Origin: Rhizobium sp. AC27/96 | GTDB taxonomy: Bacteria > Pseudomonadota > Alphaproteobacteria > Rhizobiales > Rhizobiaceae | DNA: 64,000 nt | Direction: 5' to 3' | NCBI RefSeq assembly: GCF_001692325.1 | Contig: NZ_LXKN01000018.1 | Location: 961,046 to 1,025,045 of the forward strand | Shown: positions 9,110 to 16,409 of the stretch, in pieces | How positions within the stretch are numbered: the stretch's first letter is position 1 | How the letters are laid out: each line of letters begins with the position of its first letter | Program-made: the position numbers and the translations under genes | The notes under the pieces: model-generated | Database searches by the model: none | What the model was told of the DNA's origin: nothing | Seen by the model: only the letters and a program-made list of their open reading frames with translations

Positions 9110-9131
9110 GGACATTTGTCCGTATTTGTCC
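9110..9131 (+). promoter_or_regulatory. Palindrome and direct repeat upstream of a small gene
   Basis: GGACA-TT-TGTCC forms a 12-base inverted repeat (9110-9121), and ATTTGTCC recurs 10 bases later (9114-9121 and 9124-9131). It lies 21-42 bases before ATG 9152, where a regulator could bind. No known consensus is recognised. Confidence 0.35.
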
Positions 9132-9151
9132 TTAAGCAAAAAGGAGCGATC

Positions 9152-9382
9152 ATGTCAGCTACCAAAGAACAGTTTTTCAAGAAAACCGCATCTCTCGGCA
9201 GTGATAAAGCCACGATTACCGACAATGCAGCAAAGAGCATCGTTGCAGCAGAAAACATCGCTCGGGAGAAGAAAACCGAGGCACTACGAGCCCTTCGCCT
9301 GCAGCAGGAAGCCAACGAAGAGCCCAAGGCCGCCAAGCCGGTAAAAGAAAAGAAAAAGACTGTCAAACGCGGCCGGGCATAG
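9152..9382 (+). CDS. Small basic helical protein, 76 residues
   Basis: Not recognised by function. ATG 9152 is chosen over an upstream in-frame start at 9038 because AAGGAG (9141-9146) is ideally placed. The sequence is predicted helical: MSATKEQFFKKTASLG, an Ala-rich middle (NAAKSIVAAENIAREKK), then a Lys/Pro-rich tail (KAAKPVKEKKKTVKRGR) resembling nucleic-acid-binding tails. Probably cytoplasmic and possibly nucleoid-associated (inference). It lies in a run of small orphan genes. Confidence 0.7.
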   Translation: MSATKEQFFKKTASLGSDKATITDNAAKSIVAAENIAREKKTEALRALRLQQEANEEPKAAKPVKEKKKTVKRGRA

Positions 9383-9451
9383 GCTGGCCGCCTCACCAGG
9401 CGTGGCACATACATTCGGACAACAGGTTAGCGGACAGCTTGCGACATGGCG

Positions 9452-9715
9452 CTAGAAGCCAAGTCGTTCACGCCTTTCCATGTCCTTGACGTTGAGAATG
9501 GCGCAATAAGTCTTTGCTTCCTTCTCCGTCAGAACATTCAAGATCCAATGCGTGGGCTCTGCCGCCCTTCCCGTGAAAATATCATACACAGTCCAGGTAC
9601 GATCGCATTCCCGGCGAATGGCGTACCTGAATGTGAGCTTCGACATGGGCCACCGCGAAGGATGGCGGCGGAGCAATTTCCGTGTCACATCGATCGCAAG
9701 TACTTTACCAGTCAT
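9452..9715 (-). CDS. Small hypothetical protein, 87 residues
   Basis: Not recognised. The best protein-like part is AIRRECDRTWTVYDIFTGR followed by LTEKEAKTYCAILNVKDMER: an aromatic beta segment, then an amphipathic helix. No ribosome-binding site is clear. ATG 9715 gives 87 residues, while ATG 9646 (MSKLTFRYAIRRE) gives 64 and begins at the first strongly protein-like segment. A weak EcfG-like promoter at 9756-9780 on the same strand fits the longer form. It is the only minus-strand gene in this accessory stretch. Confidence 0.55.
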   Translation of the reverse strand: MTGKVLAIDVTRKLLRRHPSRWPMSKLTFRYAIRRECDRTWTVYDIFTGRAAEPTHWILNVLTEKEAKTYCAILNVKDMERRERLGF

Positions 9716-9755
9716 TCAGTTACCGGAAAAGGTGGATTGCTCGGCGAGCCTTTGC

Positions 9756-9780
9756 AACGTCAAAAAATGCTTGCCGTTAC
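9756..9780 (-). promoter_or_regulatory. Weak EcfG-like promoter candidate
   Basis: On the minus strand GTAAC, 16 bases, CGTT: one mismatch to the EcfG pattern GGAAC-N16/17-CGTT. The -10 end lies about 40 bases upstream of ATG 9715. Given only because two exact matches (7388 and 10125) flank it. Confidence 0.25.
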
Positions 9781-9916
9781 GCTAGGCAGACGACGGAAAA
9801 GCGGAAATAAAATTCCCCACCACTTGAATTCAACGAATAATAGACTATCTACTTGTTAACAATATTGCTGGTGAGCGCAGAAATGACGCTCGCAATGTTC
9901 TAGTCGCTTTCCTCTT

Positions 9917-9990
9917 CTGACCACGGATGTACTGGCATTGGTGAGAGAGCGGCGTCAGGAAGGTCGGCGCGGTTTCGCTCCGGCCTTTTT
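9917..9990 (+). ncRNA. Repeat element copy 2: orphan motif plus terminator
   Basis: CTGACCACGGATGTACTGGC at 9917-9936 is identical to the copy after cspA, again followed by 22 bases and a hairpin AAGGTCGG (9960-9967) / CCGGCCTT (9980-9987) with a T-run. No plausible coding gene precedes it on this strand, so it is either a free-standing small RNA or the relic of a lost csp gene's 3' end. It is the main content of the 575-base interval 9716-10290, together with the promoter at 10125. Confidence 0.5.
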
Positions 9991-10124
9991 TGTTGCCGAT
10001 GGCTATAGGCGTCATCGGAAAAGGCTACATTTCTCTAAAATCGAAAAGCCCCAGCTGCCGCTGATCTCATCGAGGTTCATGGGAGACTATAGTCGGCGAC
10101 GCCGTCGGCGCATGCGATTGACAC

Positions 10125-10149
10125 GGAACTTCCGGTCGGTCGTGACGTT
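10125..10149 (+). promoter_or_regulatory. EcfG-type general stress promoter candidate
   Basis: GGAAC at 10125-10129, exactly 16 bases, CGTT at 10146-10149: an exact match to the EcfG/RpoE2 pattern. The next gene on this strand starts at 10291, leaving a leader of roughly 130 bases. Confidence 0.55.
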
Positions 10150-10290
10150 ATAGTATCAGAATACTGCACAGACCAATTCCAATACGCTGGCTCAGCGCGT
10201 GAGCATTGGAACGCGACGGGCTCTTATAGGCCACGAGCTTGACTTTGAGTTTTCAATATGAGAACATAAAGTGAACAAATGGAGGTATCC

Positions 10291-10464
10291 ATGAGCAAAG
10301 CAGAGCAAGTCATTGAGCGTGCCATGACCTTTGTCGCGGTCTCGAAGGCTCTTCGGGAGCGGGAGCAGGAGCGGCTTGCCAATTGGAAACGCCGCGTCGA
10401 CATCAGCCGACCGCTACCGCCCTTGCCGCGTGCCGTTCAGCTTTCATTGAAACTGGATAGCTGA
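10291..10464 (+). CDS. Small hypothetical protein, 57 residues
   Basis: Not recognised. ATG 10291 follows GGAGGT (10281-10286) at ideal spacing; the in-frame ATG at 10279 overlaps that site and is rejected. The sequence is a charged helix (MSKAEQVIERAMTFVAVSKA, then LREREQERLANWKRR) ending in a Pro-rich PLPPLPRAVQ segment. Likely cytoplasmic. It has its own terminator (10500-10525) and an EcfG-like promoter upstream, so it is probably a monocistronic stress gene. Confidence 0.65.
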   Translation: MSKAEQVIERAMTFVAVSKALREREQERLANWKRRVDISRPLPPLPRAVQLSLKLDS

Positions 10465-10499
10465 GGCGGCGGAGGTGGTAACAGCACTCGGCCGGCTGT

Positions 10500-10533
10500 G
10501 GGCGCTCGCCTGCCGGCGGGCGCCCTGTTCTTT
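10500..10533 (+). terminator. Factor-independent terminator
   Basis: GGGCGC (10500-10505) pairs with GCGCCC (10520-10525), with further GCC/GGC pairing inside, followed by TGTTCTTT. It serves the 57-residue gene and may also block antisense entry into the convergent hydrolase at 10542. Confidence 0.7.
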
Positions 10534-10541
10534 AAATCCTA

Positions 10542-11513
10542 TCAAGCCTTGAAGAAGGCCAGCAGATCGGCATTGATGACGTCTGCATGCGTCGTGGCCA
10601 TGCCGTGCGGGAAGCCCTTATAGACTTTCAGCGTGCCGTTCTTCAGCAGCTTGATGGAGAGAAGAGCCGCATCTGCGATCGGAACGATCTGGTCGTCATC
10701 GCCGTGCATGACGAGCGTCGGCACTTCGATCTTCTTCAGATCCTCGGTGAAATCGGTTTCCGAGAAGGCCTTGATGCAATCATAATGCGCCTTGGTGCCG
10801 CCCATCATGCCCTGGCGCCACCAATTGTCGATGATCCCTTGTGAAACTGCCGCACCGGGGCGGTTGAAGCCGTAGAACGGTCCCGACGGAATATCGCGGT
10901 AGAATTGCGCGCGATTGGCGGCAAGAGCAGTCCGAAAGCCGTCGAATACTTCCAGCGGCAGACCGCCGGGATTCTTGTCGGACTTGACCATGACTGGCGG
11001 CACGGCACCAATCAGCACTGCTTTTGCAACCCGGCCGTGATGGCCATACTGGCCCACATAGCGGGCGACTTCACCGCCGCCGGTGGAATGGCCGACGTGG
11101 ATGGCGCCTTTCAGATCGAGATGCTCGGCAAGGGCGGCCACGTCAGCGGCGTAAGTATCCATCTCGTTTCCGGTCGCTGTCTGGCTGGAGCGGCCGTGGC
11201 CGCGGCGGTCATGCGCGATGACGCGGTAGCCCTGATTGAGGAAGAACAACATCTGGGCATCCCAGTCATCGGCGCTCAAGGGCCATCCGTGATGGAAAAC
11301 GATCGGCTGCCCTGTTCCCCAATCCTTGTAGAAAATCTCGGTTCCGTCCTTGGTGGTGATCGTGCTGCTGCTCATTGTGTCCTTACCTTTCGAAGATTGC
11401 TTTGTAGAGGCTTGTGCAGGTTGCGCGAAGGGCGTGATGGCTGCGGCGGCGGCAAGGCCTAGCCCGGCTGTCATGACGCCCCGGCGGGTAGCTTGATGCA
11501 TCGACTGGCTCAT
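10542..11513 (-). CDS. Tat-exported alpha/beta hydrolase (chloroperoxidase/arylesterase-like)
   Basis: 323 residues from ATG 11513, which follows GTGGAG at 6 bases; an in-frame GTG at 11525 overlaps that site. The N-terminus is a twin-arginine signal (ATRRGVMTAG, then an Ala-rich core ending in PAQA), about 46 residues longer than cytosolic non-haem chloroperoxidase homologues, whose usual start corresponds to the internal MSSSTITTKDG. Catalytic triad: Ser143 in GHSTGG, Asp in MHGDDDQIVP, His in GFPHGM. The family performs ester or perhydrolysis chemistry; the substrate is unknown. Two operator-like palindromes lie just upstream. Confidence 0.85.
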   Translation of the reverse strand: MSQSMHQATRRGVMTAGLGLAAAAAITPFAQPAQASTKQSSKGKDTMSSSTITTKDGTEIFYKDWGTGQPIVFHHGWPLSADDWDAQMLFFLNQGYRVIAHDRRGHGRSSQTATGNEMDTYAADVAALAEHLDLKGAIHVGHSTGGGEVARYVGQYGHHGRVAKAVLIGAVPPVMVKSDKNPGGLPLEVFDGFRTALAANRAQFYRDIPSGPFYGFNRPGAAVSQGIIDNWWRQGMMGGTKAHYDCIKAFSETDFTEDLKKIEVPTLVMHGDDDQIVPIADAALLSIKLLKNGTLKVYKGFPHGMATTHADVINADLLAFFKA

Positions 11514-11538
11514 TTCAATCTCCACTTAAAATGTATCG

Positions 11539-11628
11539 TGCGATTTATTATCGCGACATGCATATCTGTAGAGAACCGTTTCGTCCTTGTCCATATAAAA
11601 ATTTGTTTTGCGATTATTTATCGCGATA
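11539..11628. promoter_or_regulatory. Two operator-like inverted repeats upstream of the hydrolase
   Basis: GCGAT-N5-ATCGC occurs at 11540-11554 and again at 11610-11624, each with an AT-only 5-base spacer (TTATT and TATTT), centres 70 bases apart. The second is extended by a 10-base palindrome TATCGCGATA (11619-11628). They sit 26 and 97 bases upstream of the hydrolase start. The regulator is not encoded nearby and its family is unknown. Confidence 0.5.
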
Positions 11629-11735
11629 TATAATTTTGCCAACGGAACCGAAAGGCCTTGTTTCCACCCAAACCACACCCTTCAAAGCCGGCCTGCCCCA
11701 CAGACGACCGGACATTCCAACATCACCTGCGTCGA

Positions 11736-12782
11736 TTATTGCGCCGGCTTATCTGCGAAGTGCGAGATTGCAAACTCGGCCACTCTCGCACCCGACTTCC
11801 TGGCATCGTCGAGCCAGAATGGAAAAATCTGCCATTGATGGATCATGCCGGGCCAGATCTCCAGGCTCACATTGCCTCCCGCCTGCTCCACCTTGTCCGC
11901 AAGACGCGTGCTGTCGTCGAGCAGTGCTTCTCGCGAGCCGACCTGTATGAGCAGCGGCGGAAATCCGCCGAAATTGGCATAGAGCGGTGATATATCGGGA
12001 TCGACCGCGGAGTGACCACGCGCGAAGGCGTCTCGGATGACCGTCAGCTCGGCCTTGCCCATGAACGGATCACTGGCAGCGTTGGTAACCAGCGAAGCTG
12101 CCGTTGCCGCGAAATCGGTGACAGGACTCATGGCAATCACGGCCGCGGGAAGCGCGCCCCTCAGTCGAAGCTGGTTCAGAACGACCTCGATAGCCAGCGT
12201 CGCGCCCACGGACTCACCGGCGATCACTATATTTCCGGCCTTGTATCCCGACATCAAAAGCCAGCGATAGGCGGCAATTGCGTCGTCTGTCTGGGCTGAA
12301 AAGCCATAGTCCGGTGCGAGACGATAATCGATGATCAGCACGTCGGCTGATGCCGCCTTGGCGAGCGAGGAGGCGATGTTGCGATGCGTCCTCAGCGAGC
12401 CGCTGTAGAAGCCGCCGCCATGCAGATAGAGAATGGCCCGCCTGCCGATTGGATGATGGAGCCTTGCCGGCCACATGAGATCGGCATCGACGCCATTGGC
12501 GTCGACACGGCGAATCTGCACCCGCGTCGCATCCGGCGTCGCCGCCATCAATGTCTCGAAATCGGCGCGACGGCGTAGCAGGTCCTTGTCGGACATGGCG
12601 CCGTTTTCGCGTATGACAGCGATCAATTTCTCGATCTGCTCGCTCGATGCCTTCGTCTGCGGCGGCAAACTGACCGCCTCGACTGCGAATGCCGACCCTA
12701 GCGGGAAAAAGCCGAAGGCTGTTGTAACGACCATCGCCATGACAAAGCGGAGCGTGCAGCGAAGTGACCGGAACTCGTTCAT
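11736..12782 (-). CDS. Alpha/beta hydrolase, HSL-like acetylesterase
   Basis: 348 residues from ATG 12782; a TTG frame start at 12803 is disregarded because GAGGGAAAAGG lies between. An N-terminal hydrophobic segment ending SAFA (about residue 33) suggests export or membrane anchoring. The oxyanion motif HGGGF is present; the nucleophile elbow is GESVGAT rather than the usual GDSAGG; the acid is likely in VGSREALLDDS and the His in MIHQW. It belongs to the hormone-sensitive-lipase type that deacetylates small esters. It lies upstream of the Tat hydrolase on the same strand but 222 bases away, so it need not share its promoter. Confidence 0.8.
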   Translation of the reverse strand: MNEFRSLRCTLRFVMAMVVTTAFGFFPLGSAFAVEAVSLPPQTKASSEQIEKLIAVIRENGAMSDKDLLRRRADFETLMAATPDATRVQIRRVDANGVDADLMWPARLHHPIGRRAILYLHGGGFYSGSLRTHRNIASSLAKAASADVLIIDYRLAPDYGFSAQTDDAIAAYRWLLMSGYKAGNIVIAGESVGATLAIEVVLNQLRLRGALPAAVIAMSPVTDFAATAASLVTNAASDPFMGKAELTVIRDAFARGHSAVDPDISPLYANFGGFPPLLIQVGSREALLDDSTRLADKVEQAGGNVSLEIWPGMIHQWQIFPFWLDDARKSGARVAEFAISHFADKPAQ

Positions 12783-12912
12783 AAGATAAGCCTTTTCCCT
12801 CAAGGCCGAACAGGATGTCGCAACGCTACGGTCGCAGAAATGCGCTTTGAGTCAAGCAGAGCGGAGAACGGAATGGATGGCGGGCGACGGTCAAGCGGCG
12901 CATGCTTGGCCA

Positions 12913-13329
12913 TCAGCTATAATGCACGCCCTTGTACATGACATAGCCGACCGGATGATGCGTGAAATGAAGAACAGGCAATATCGGATTGCTGTTATCG
13001 TCTGTGGGGTATGCAGAAGCGATCGGGATATATTCGCCCTGCAGCTCGATGGGCTCGCCCGCCTTCAGGTCGGGAATCTCGTGATCCAGCCCCTCATCGT
13101 CGCCAAAGCGAACAGCGACGAAAACGGTCTGCCCATTGATATCCTCATCGCCACCGTCGAACTTCAGCACCGCGCTGATTGTGACGGTAAAATGCTGATG
13201 GTTTGCCCCGTGGTGATTGTCCGGCGCCTCGAACACATGGGCTATGGTGCCCTGGACGCGCGCCAGCGGCGCGCCCAACGAGTGCGAAAACCGGTGGTGG
13301 GGCAGGATCTTGGTCGCGCGATTGCTCAT
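12913..13329 (-). CDS. Hypothetical protein, 138 residues, possible OB-fold
   Basis: Not firmly recognised. ATG 13329 is chosen because GAGG lies 6 bases upstream; ATG 13332 and GTG 13335 are also possible. A His-rich centre (NHHGANHQHFTVTI) precedes a segment of alternating beta strands (EPIELQGEYIPI) and the end LHFTHHPVGYVMYKGVHY. The H-Q-H-F-T and T-H-H-P patterns resemble the DUF3465-type small OB-fold proteins (moderate resemblance, from memory). No signal peptide. No operon partner is evident. Confidence 0.7.
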   Translation of the reverse strand: MSNRATKILPHHRFSHSLGAPLARVQGTIAHVFEAPDNHHGANHQHFTVTISAVLKFDGGDEDINGQTVFVAVRFGDDEGLDHEIPDLKAGEPIELQGEYIPIASAYPTDDNSNPILPVLHFTHHPVGYVMYKGVHYS

Positions 13330-13433
13330 CATCACCTCGATGGAAATGCCGATGGGATCGGCTTTATGATCGACTGATTATCGATCTTCCATTGCAATGA
13401 GGAGACAGGCGGGATGTGCGAAATCCTGCAAGC

Positions 13434-14120
13434 TCAATCGGCCTGTCGCGCCGCCGCCAAACGAGCCATGATCGCCTCACGCGCCTTCCGCGAGCCGGCA
13501 AGGCGTGCCTTCGTCTTTGCCAAGACATCGGCGCTCGCCTCTTCCGGCAGACCGGAATGAAACGGCGGCTCAGGCGCATATTCGAGCGACAGCTGGATTG
13601 TTTCCGCCTCTTCTCGATCCCGTAGAGCCGCGACAATCGTCAGTCCGAAATCGATGCCGGCGGTAACGCCACCCGCGGTGAAGATATTGCCATCCCGCAC
13701 GACGCGTCCCGGCGTGGCGATAGCGCCGAAGCCCGAAAGAAAATCCCTGGCGTTCCAATGGGTCGTCGCCTTCTTACCCTTTAGCAGACCGGCTGCGCCA
13801 AGCACGAGAGCGCCGGTGCACACCGATGTCACGAAGCGTGCTTGCGCCGCCTGCTCGCGGATAAAGGTCAGAACCGTTTCGTCCTCCAGCAACGCATTGA
13901 CGCCTGCGCCACCGGGCACGCAAATGACGTCGAGCTGCGGGCAATCGGCGAAGGTCGTCGTCGGCTGCAGCACCAGCTTCGTTGCCGAAATGACGGGCGA
14001 TCGATCCTTCCAGACGAGATGAACTTCGGCATCCTCCATCGATGCGAATACCTCATAGGGCGCGGTCAGATCGAGTTGCTGGACGCCTGGGAAGGCGAGC
14101 AGGCCGAAGCGAATGGTCAT
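13434..14120 (-). CDS. inhA: DJ-1/PfpI family protein, isonitrile hydratase-like
   Basis: 228 residues from ATG 14120 (an upstream in-frame start at 14186 lies inside the shared promoter region). Class-I glutamine amidotransferase-like fold with the nucleophile Cys101 in SVCTGA, the position used by characterised isonitrile hydratases, which convert isonitriles to N-substituted formamides. The conserved VICVPGG and THWNARDFL segments support this family. Divergent from an AraC/GlxA-type regulator that contains a related fold, with 85 bases between the start codons. Other DJ-1 subfamily activities cannot be excluded. Confidence 0.82.
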   Translation of the reverse strand: MTIRFGLLAFPGVQQLDLTAPYEVFASMEDAEVHLVWKDRSPVISATKLVLQPTTTFADCPQLDVICVPGGAGVNALLEDETVLTFIREQAAQARFVTSVCTGALVLGAAGLLKGKKATTHWNARDFLSGFGAIATPGRVVRDGNIFTAGGVTAGIDFGLTIVAALRDREEAETIQLSLEYAPEPPFHSGLPEEASADVLAKTKARLAGSRKAREAIMARLAAARQAD

Positions 14121-14141
14121 GATGCGTCTCCAATGATTGAC

Positions 14142-14205
14142 TTTGCCAATCTTATGCGAGAACAATTTGGCGCATTTGCCAATCAACCCTCATTTCTTGC
14201 CAATC
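14142..14205. promoter_or_regulatory. Three phased direct repeats in the inhA/GlxA-type divergent promoter
   Basis: TTGCCAATC occurs three times on the plus strand, in 14142-14151, 14175-14184 and 14196-14205. Start-to-start distances are 33 and 21 bases, close to 3 and 2 helical turns, as expected for an AraC-type regulator binding one DNA face. The third repeat abuts ATG 14206. The intervals are also multiples of 3, so the repeats read Leu-Pro-Ile if translation began at TTG 14137. Confidence 0.6.
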
Positions 14206-15156
14206 ATGCGCCGCATCGAGATACTCGCCTTTGAGAATGCCCAGCTGCTGGATATCACCGGTCCGCTGCAGGTTTTCACTAGCGCCAATGAAACCGCGTC
14301 CAACAATGGCCTGCCGCAGCCCTACGAGGCCGTCGCCGTTGCGGCCGGCACACAAACCAGGACCAGCTCGGGCCTTGTGCTGATGACGGAGCCGCTCGGC
14401 GATACCAGTGGCTCGCTCGACACTTTGCTGATCGCCGGCGGCTGGGGCGTCAACAAGGCTTGCGAAGATTTGGAGCTGGTCGAATGGATACGACGGCGAT
14501 CAGCCAGCGCCCGGCGAACCGCCTCCGTCTGCAGCGGCGCCTTTCTGCTCGCCGAAGCCGGCCTTCTCGACGGACGACGGGCGGCAACTCACTGGAACCG
14601 CATCGAAGAGTTTTCGAAACGCTTCCCTCTGGTGAAGCTCGAACCTGATCCGATCTTCGTTCAGGACGGGCAGATCTGGAGCTCCGCCGGCGTCACCGCC
14701 GGCATCGATCTTGCCCTTGCGCTCGTCGAGGCGGATCTCGGGCGCAAGCTGGCGCTTTCGGTGGCGCGAGAACTCGTCGTCTTCCTGAAGCGACCAGGTG
14801 GCCAGGCGCAATTCAGCTCGGCGTTGCGCCTGCAGCAAAGCGACGAACGCTTTGACCGTCTGCATGCCTGGATCATGGACAATCTGCGCGCCGACCTTTC
14901 CCTGCCCGTCCTTGCCGAGCAGGCGAATATGAGTGCACGCAGTTTCTCCCGTCATTACGTGAAAGGCACGGGGCGCACACCGGCCAGAGCCGTGGAAGAG
15001 ATTCGCATCGAAGCGGCGCGGCGCCTTCTCGAAGAAGGGTTAACAGTTCATCAAGCACGGACGCGCTGCGGTTTCGCATCGGAAGAGACCATGCGGCGCA
15101 ACTTCATGCGGAAATTCGGTACGACCCCGCAGGCATTTCGCGATCATTTCGGCTAG
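14206..15156 (+). CDS. GlxA-type AraC-family transcriptional regulator
   Basis: 316 residues from ATG 14206: an N-terminal DJ-1/PfpI-like sensor domain (about 1-200, with Cys109 in SVCSGAF and THWNRIEEF) and a C-terminal AraC double helix-turn-helix (about 215-312: LADLSLPVLAEQANMSARSF, later VHQARTRCGFASEE). No Shine-Dalgarno sequence precedes the ATG; the transcript may be leaderless, or translation may begin at the in-frame TTG 14137. It probably controls the divergent inhA gene through the phased repeats between them, and may repress itself because one repeat touches its start. Confidence 0.88.
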   Translation: MRRIEILAFENAQLLDITGPLQVFTSANETASNNGLPQPYEAVAVAAGTQTRTSSGLVLMTEPLGDTSGSLDTLLIAGGWGVNKACEDLELVEWIRRRSASARRTASVCSGAFLLAEAGLLDGRRAATHWNRIEEFSKRFPLVKLEPDPIFVQDGQIWSSAGVTAGIDLALALVEADLGRKLALSVARELVVFLKRPGGQAQFSSALRLQQSDERFDRLHAWIMDNLRADLSLPVLAEQANMSARSFSRHYVKGTGRTPARAVEEIRIEAARRLLEEGLTVHQARTRCGFASEETMRRNFMRKFGTTPQAFRDHFG

Positions 15157-15253
15157 GCAGCCGCCAGCCGATGATGAACGCAAAATCGCCATCAACCCGG
15201 CAATAGTCATCTGACGATCCCGCCGCAAACACCCATTACAGGTCAGGTGTCAA

Positions 15254-16309
15254 ATGTCTCGCTTCGATGCCATCCTCCGAAAATCCGCTGTCGTGGCCAT
15301 GTCTCTCCTGTTGGCTGATGTCGCCCAGGCGCAAACCGCCGACCTGCGAAGCCCATGGGACACGCCTGTCTCCGTGCAAAAGAACGAGCCATTCACGTGC
15401 CCCACGCCACCCAATCTGCCGACGTCTATCAAGGCGGCGGATTATTACAGCGACGCGGCGCATTCGATCGTCGATCCCGTGCGCAAGAAGGCCTATGACG
15501 AGGCGACCGGCAGCCTGCGTGCGGCAATGCGAACCGTCAATGCCATGGCCGACCGCTATCGAGCCGGAGACGGTGAAGCCAGCGCGACCTGCGCCGCACA
15601 TTTCCTCGACAGCTTTGCCACCAGCGGCGCGCTGACCGGCGCCACGACGACGAACCAGGCAGTCTATGTGCAGGGTTGGGTGCTTGGCTCCTTCGCGGTC
15701 ACCTGGCTCAAGATCCGCTCCGATACCAGCATCCCGTCAGATCAAGGCTCGCGGATAGCGGGATGGCTCGCCGACGTCGCATCGCATAACATCACCTACT
15801 ACCAACAGCGAGACGATAAGAGCGATGGCCGCAACAATCATCGCTACTGGGCCGGGTTTGCCGCCATGGCTGCGGGCATTGCGGCAAACCGAAAGGATCT
15901 TTTCGATTAGGGCGTCGGCAGCTTCAAGATCGGCGCGAGCCAGATCCAGCCGAATGGAACCCTGCCACTGGAAATGGTGCGGCGATCCAGAGCGCTCCAC
16001 TATCACATTTTCGCCGCCGCTCCTCTCGTGACAATAGCGGAATTGGCCTCCGCCAATGGTATCGATCTCTACGCGGCCGATGACAATGCCTTGCCTCGTC
16101 TCGTTCGGGCAGTCGTTGCCGGGATTGACGACCCCTCCTCCTTTGCGGCTGCAGCCGGTGCTCAACAAGTAAAAATGCACCTTCAGGCGGACGACATCGC
16201 CTGGGCAGTCCCCTTTGAGCGCCGCTTTCCAACCCCTGCGCTTGATGCGCTGCTGAAGAAGCTGCCATCACGCAGCATGCCTTATCTCGGCGGCCTGCCG
16301 CCGAACTAA
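15254..16309 (+). pseudogene. algL: Alginate lyase (PL5/AlgL-like), interrupted by one in-frame TAG
   Basis: Residues 1-218 encode a signal peptide (cleavage after VAQAQ), the CPTPPNLPTSIKAADYYSD opening and the active-site NNHRYW of periplasmic beta-mannuronate lyases. TAG at 15908-15910 then stops the frame, but the same frame continues without shift as GVGSFKIGASQIQPNGTLPL and RALHYH...APLVTIAEL to 16309, the family's C-terminal half. Homologues usually have Trp at the stop position, so one TGG-to-TAG change explains it. The total of 351 codons is the normal length. The missing half includes residues of the substrate cleft, so activity is unlikely unless the stop is a sequencing error. Confidence 0.85.
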
Positions 16310-16409
16310 TGGCAATGATCGATCGGCACGATCGTGTTTGATCTTTTCCTCGTCATGCGAGCCGCTTAAGGTCAGGCAAATCAGGAATGCACAAGGGGCA
16401 GCAGACGCA

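Noticed and set aside
9938..10153. 71-codon plus-strand frame starting in the second repeat element
   Set aside because: It begins inside the terminator element, is Arg-rich, and has no ribosome-binding site.
10118..10154. TTGACA and TATAGT as a sigma-70 promoter
   Set aside because: The spacing is 25 bases, too long for a sigma-70 promoter; the overlapping EcfG match has correct spacing.
15254..16309. Two separate genes, or programmed stop-codon readthrough, for alginate lyase
   Set aside because: Both parts are in one frame with continuous homology, and there is no ribosome-binding site for a second start or recoding signal at the TAG.
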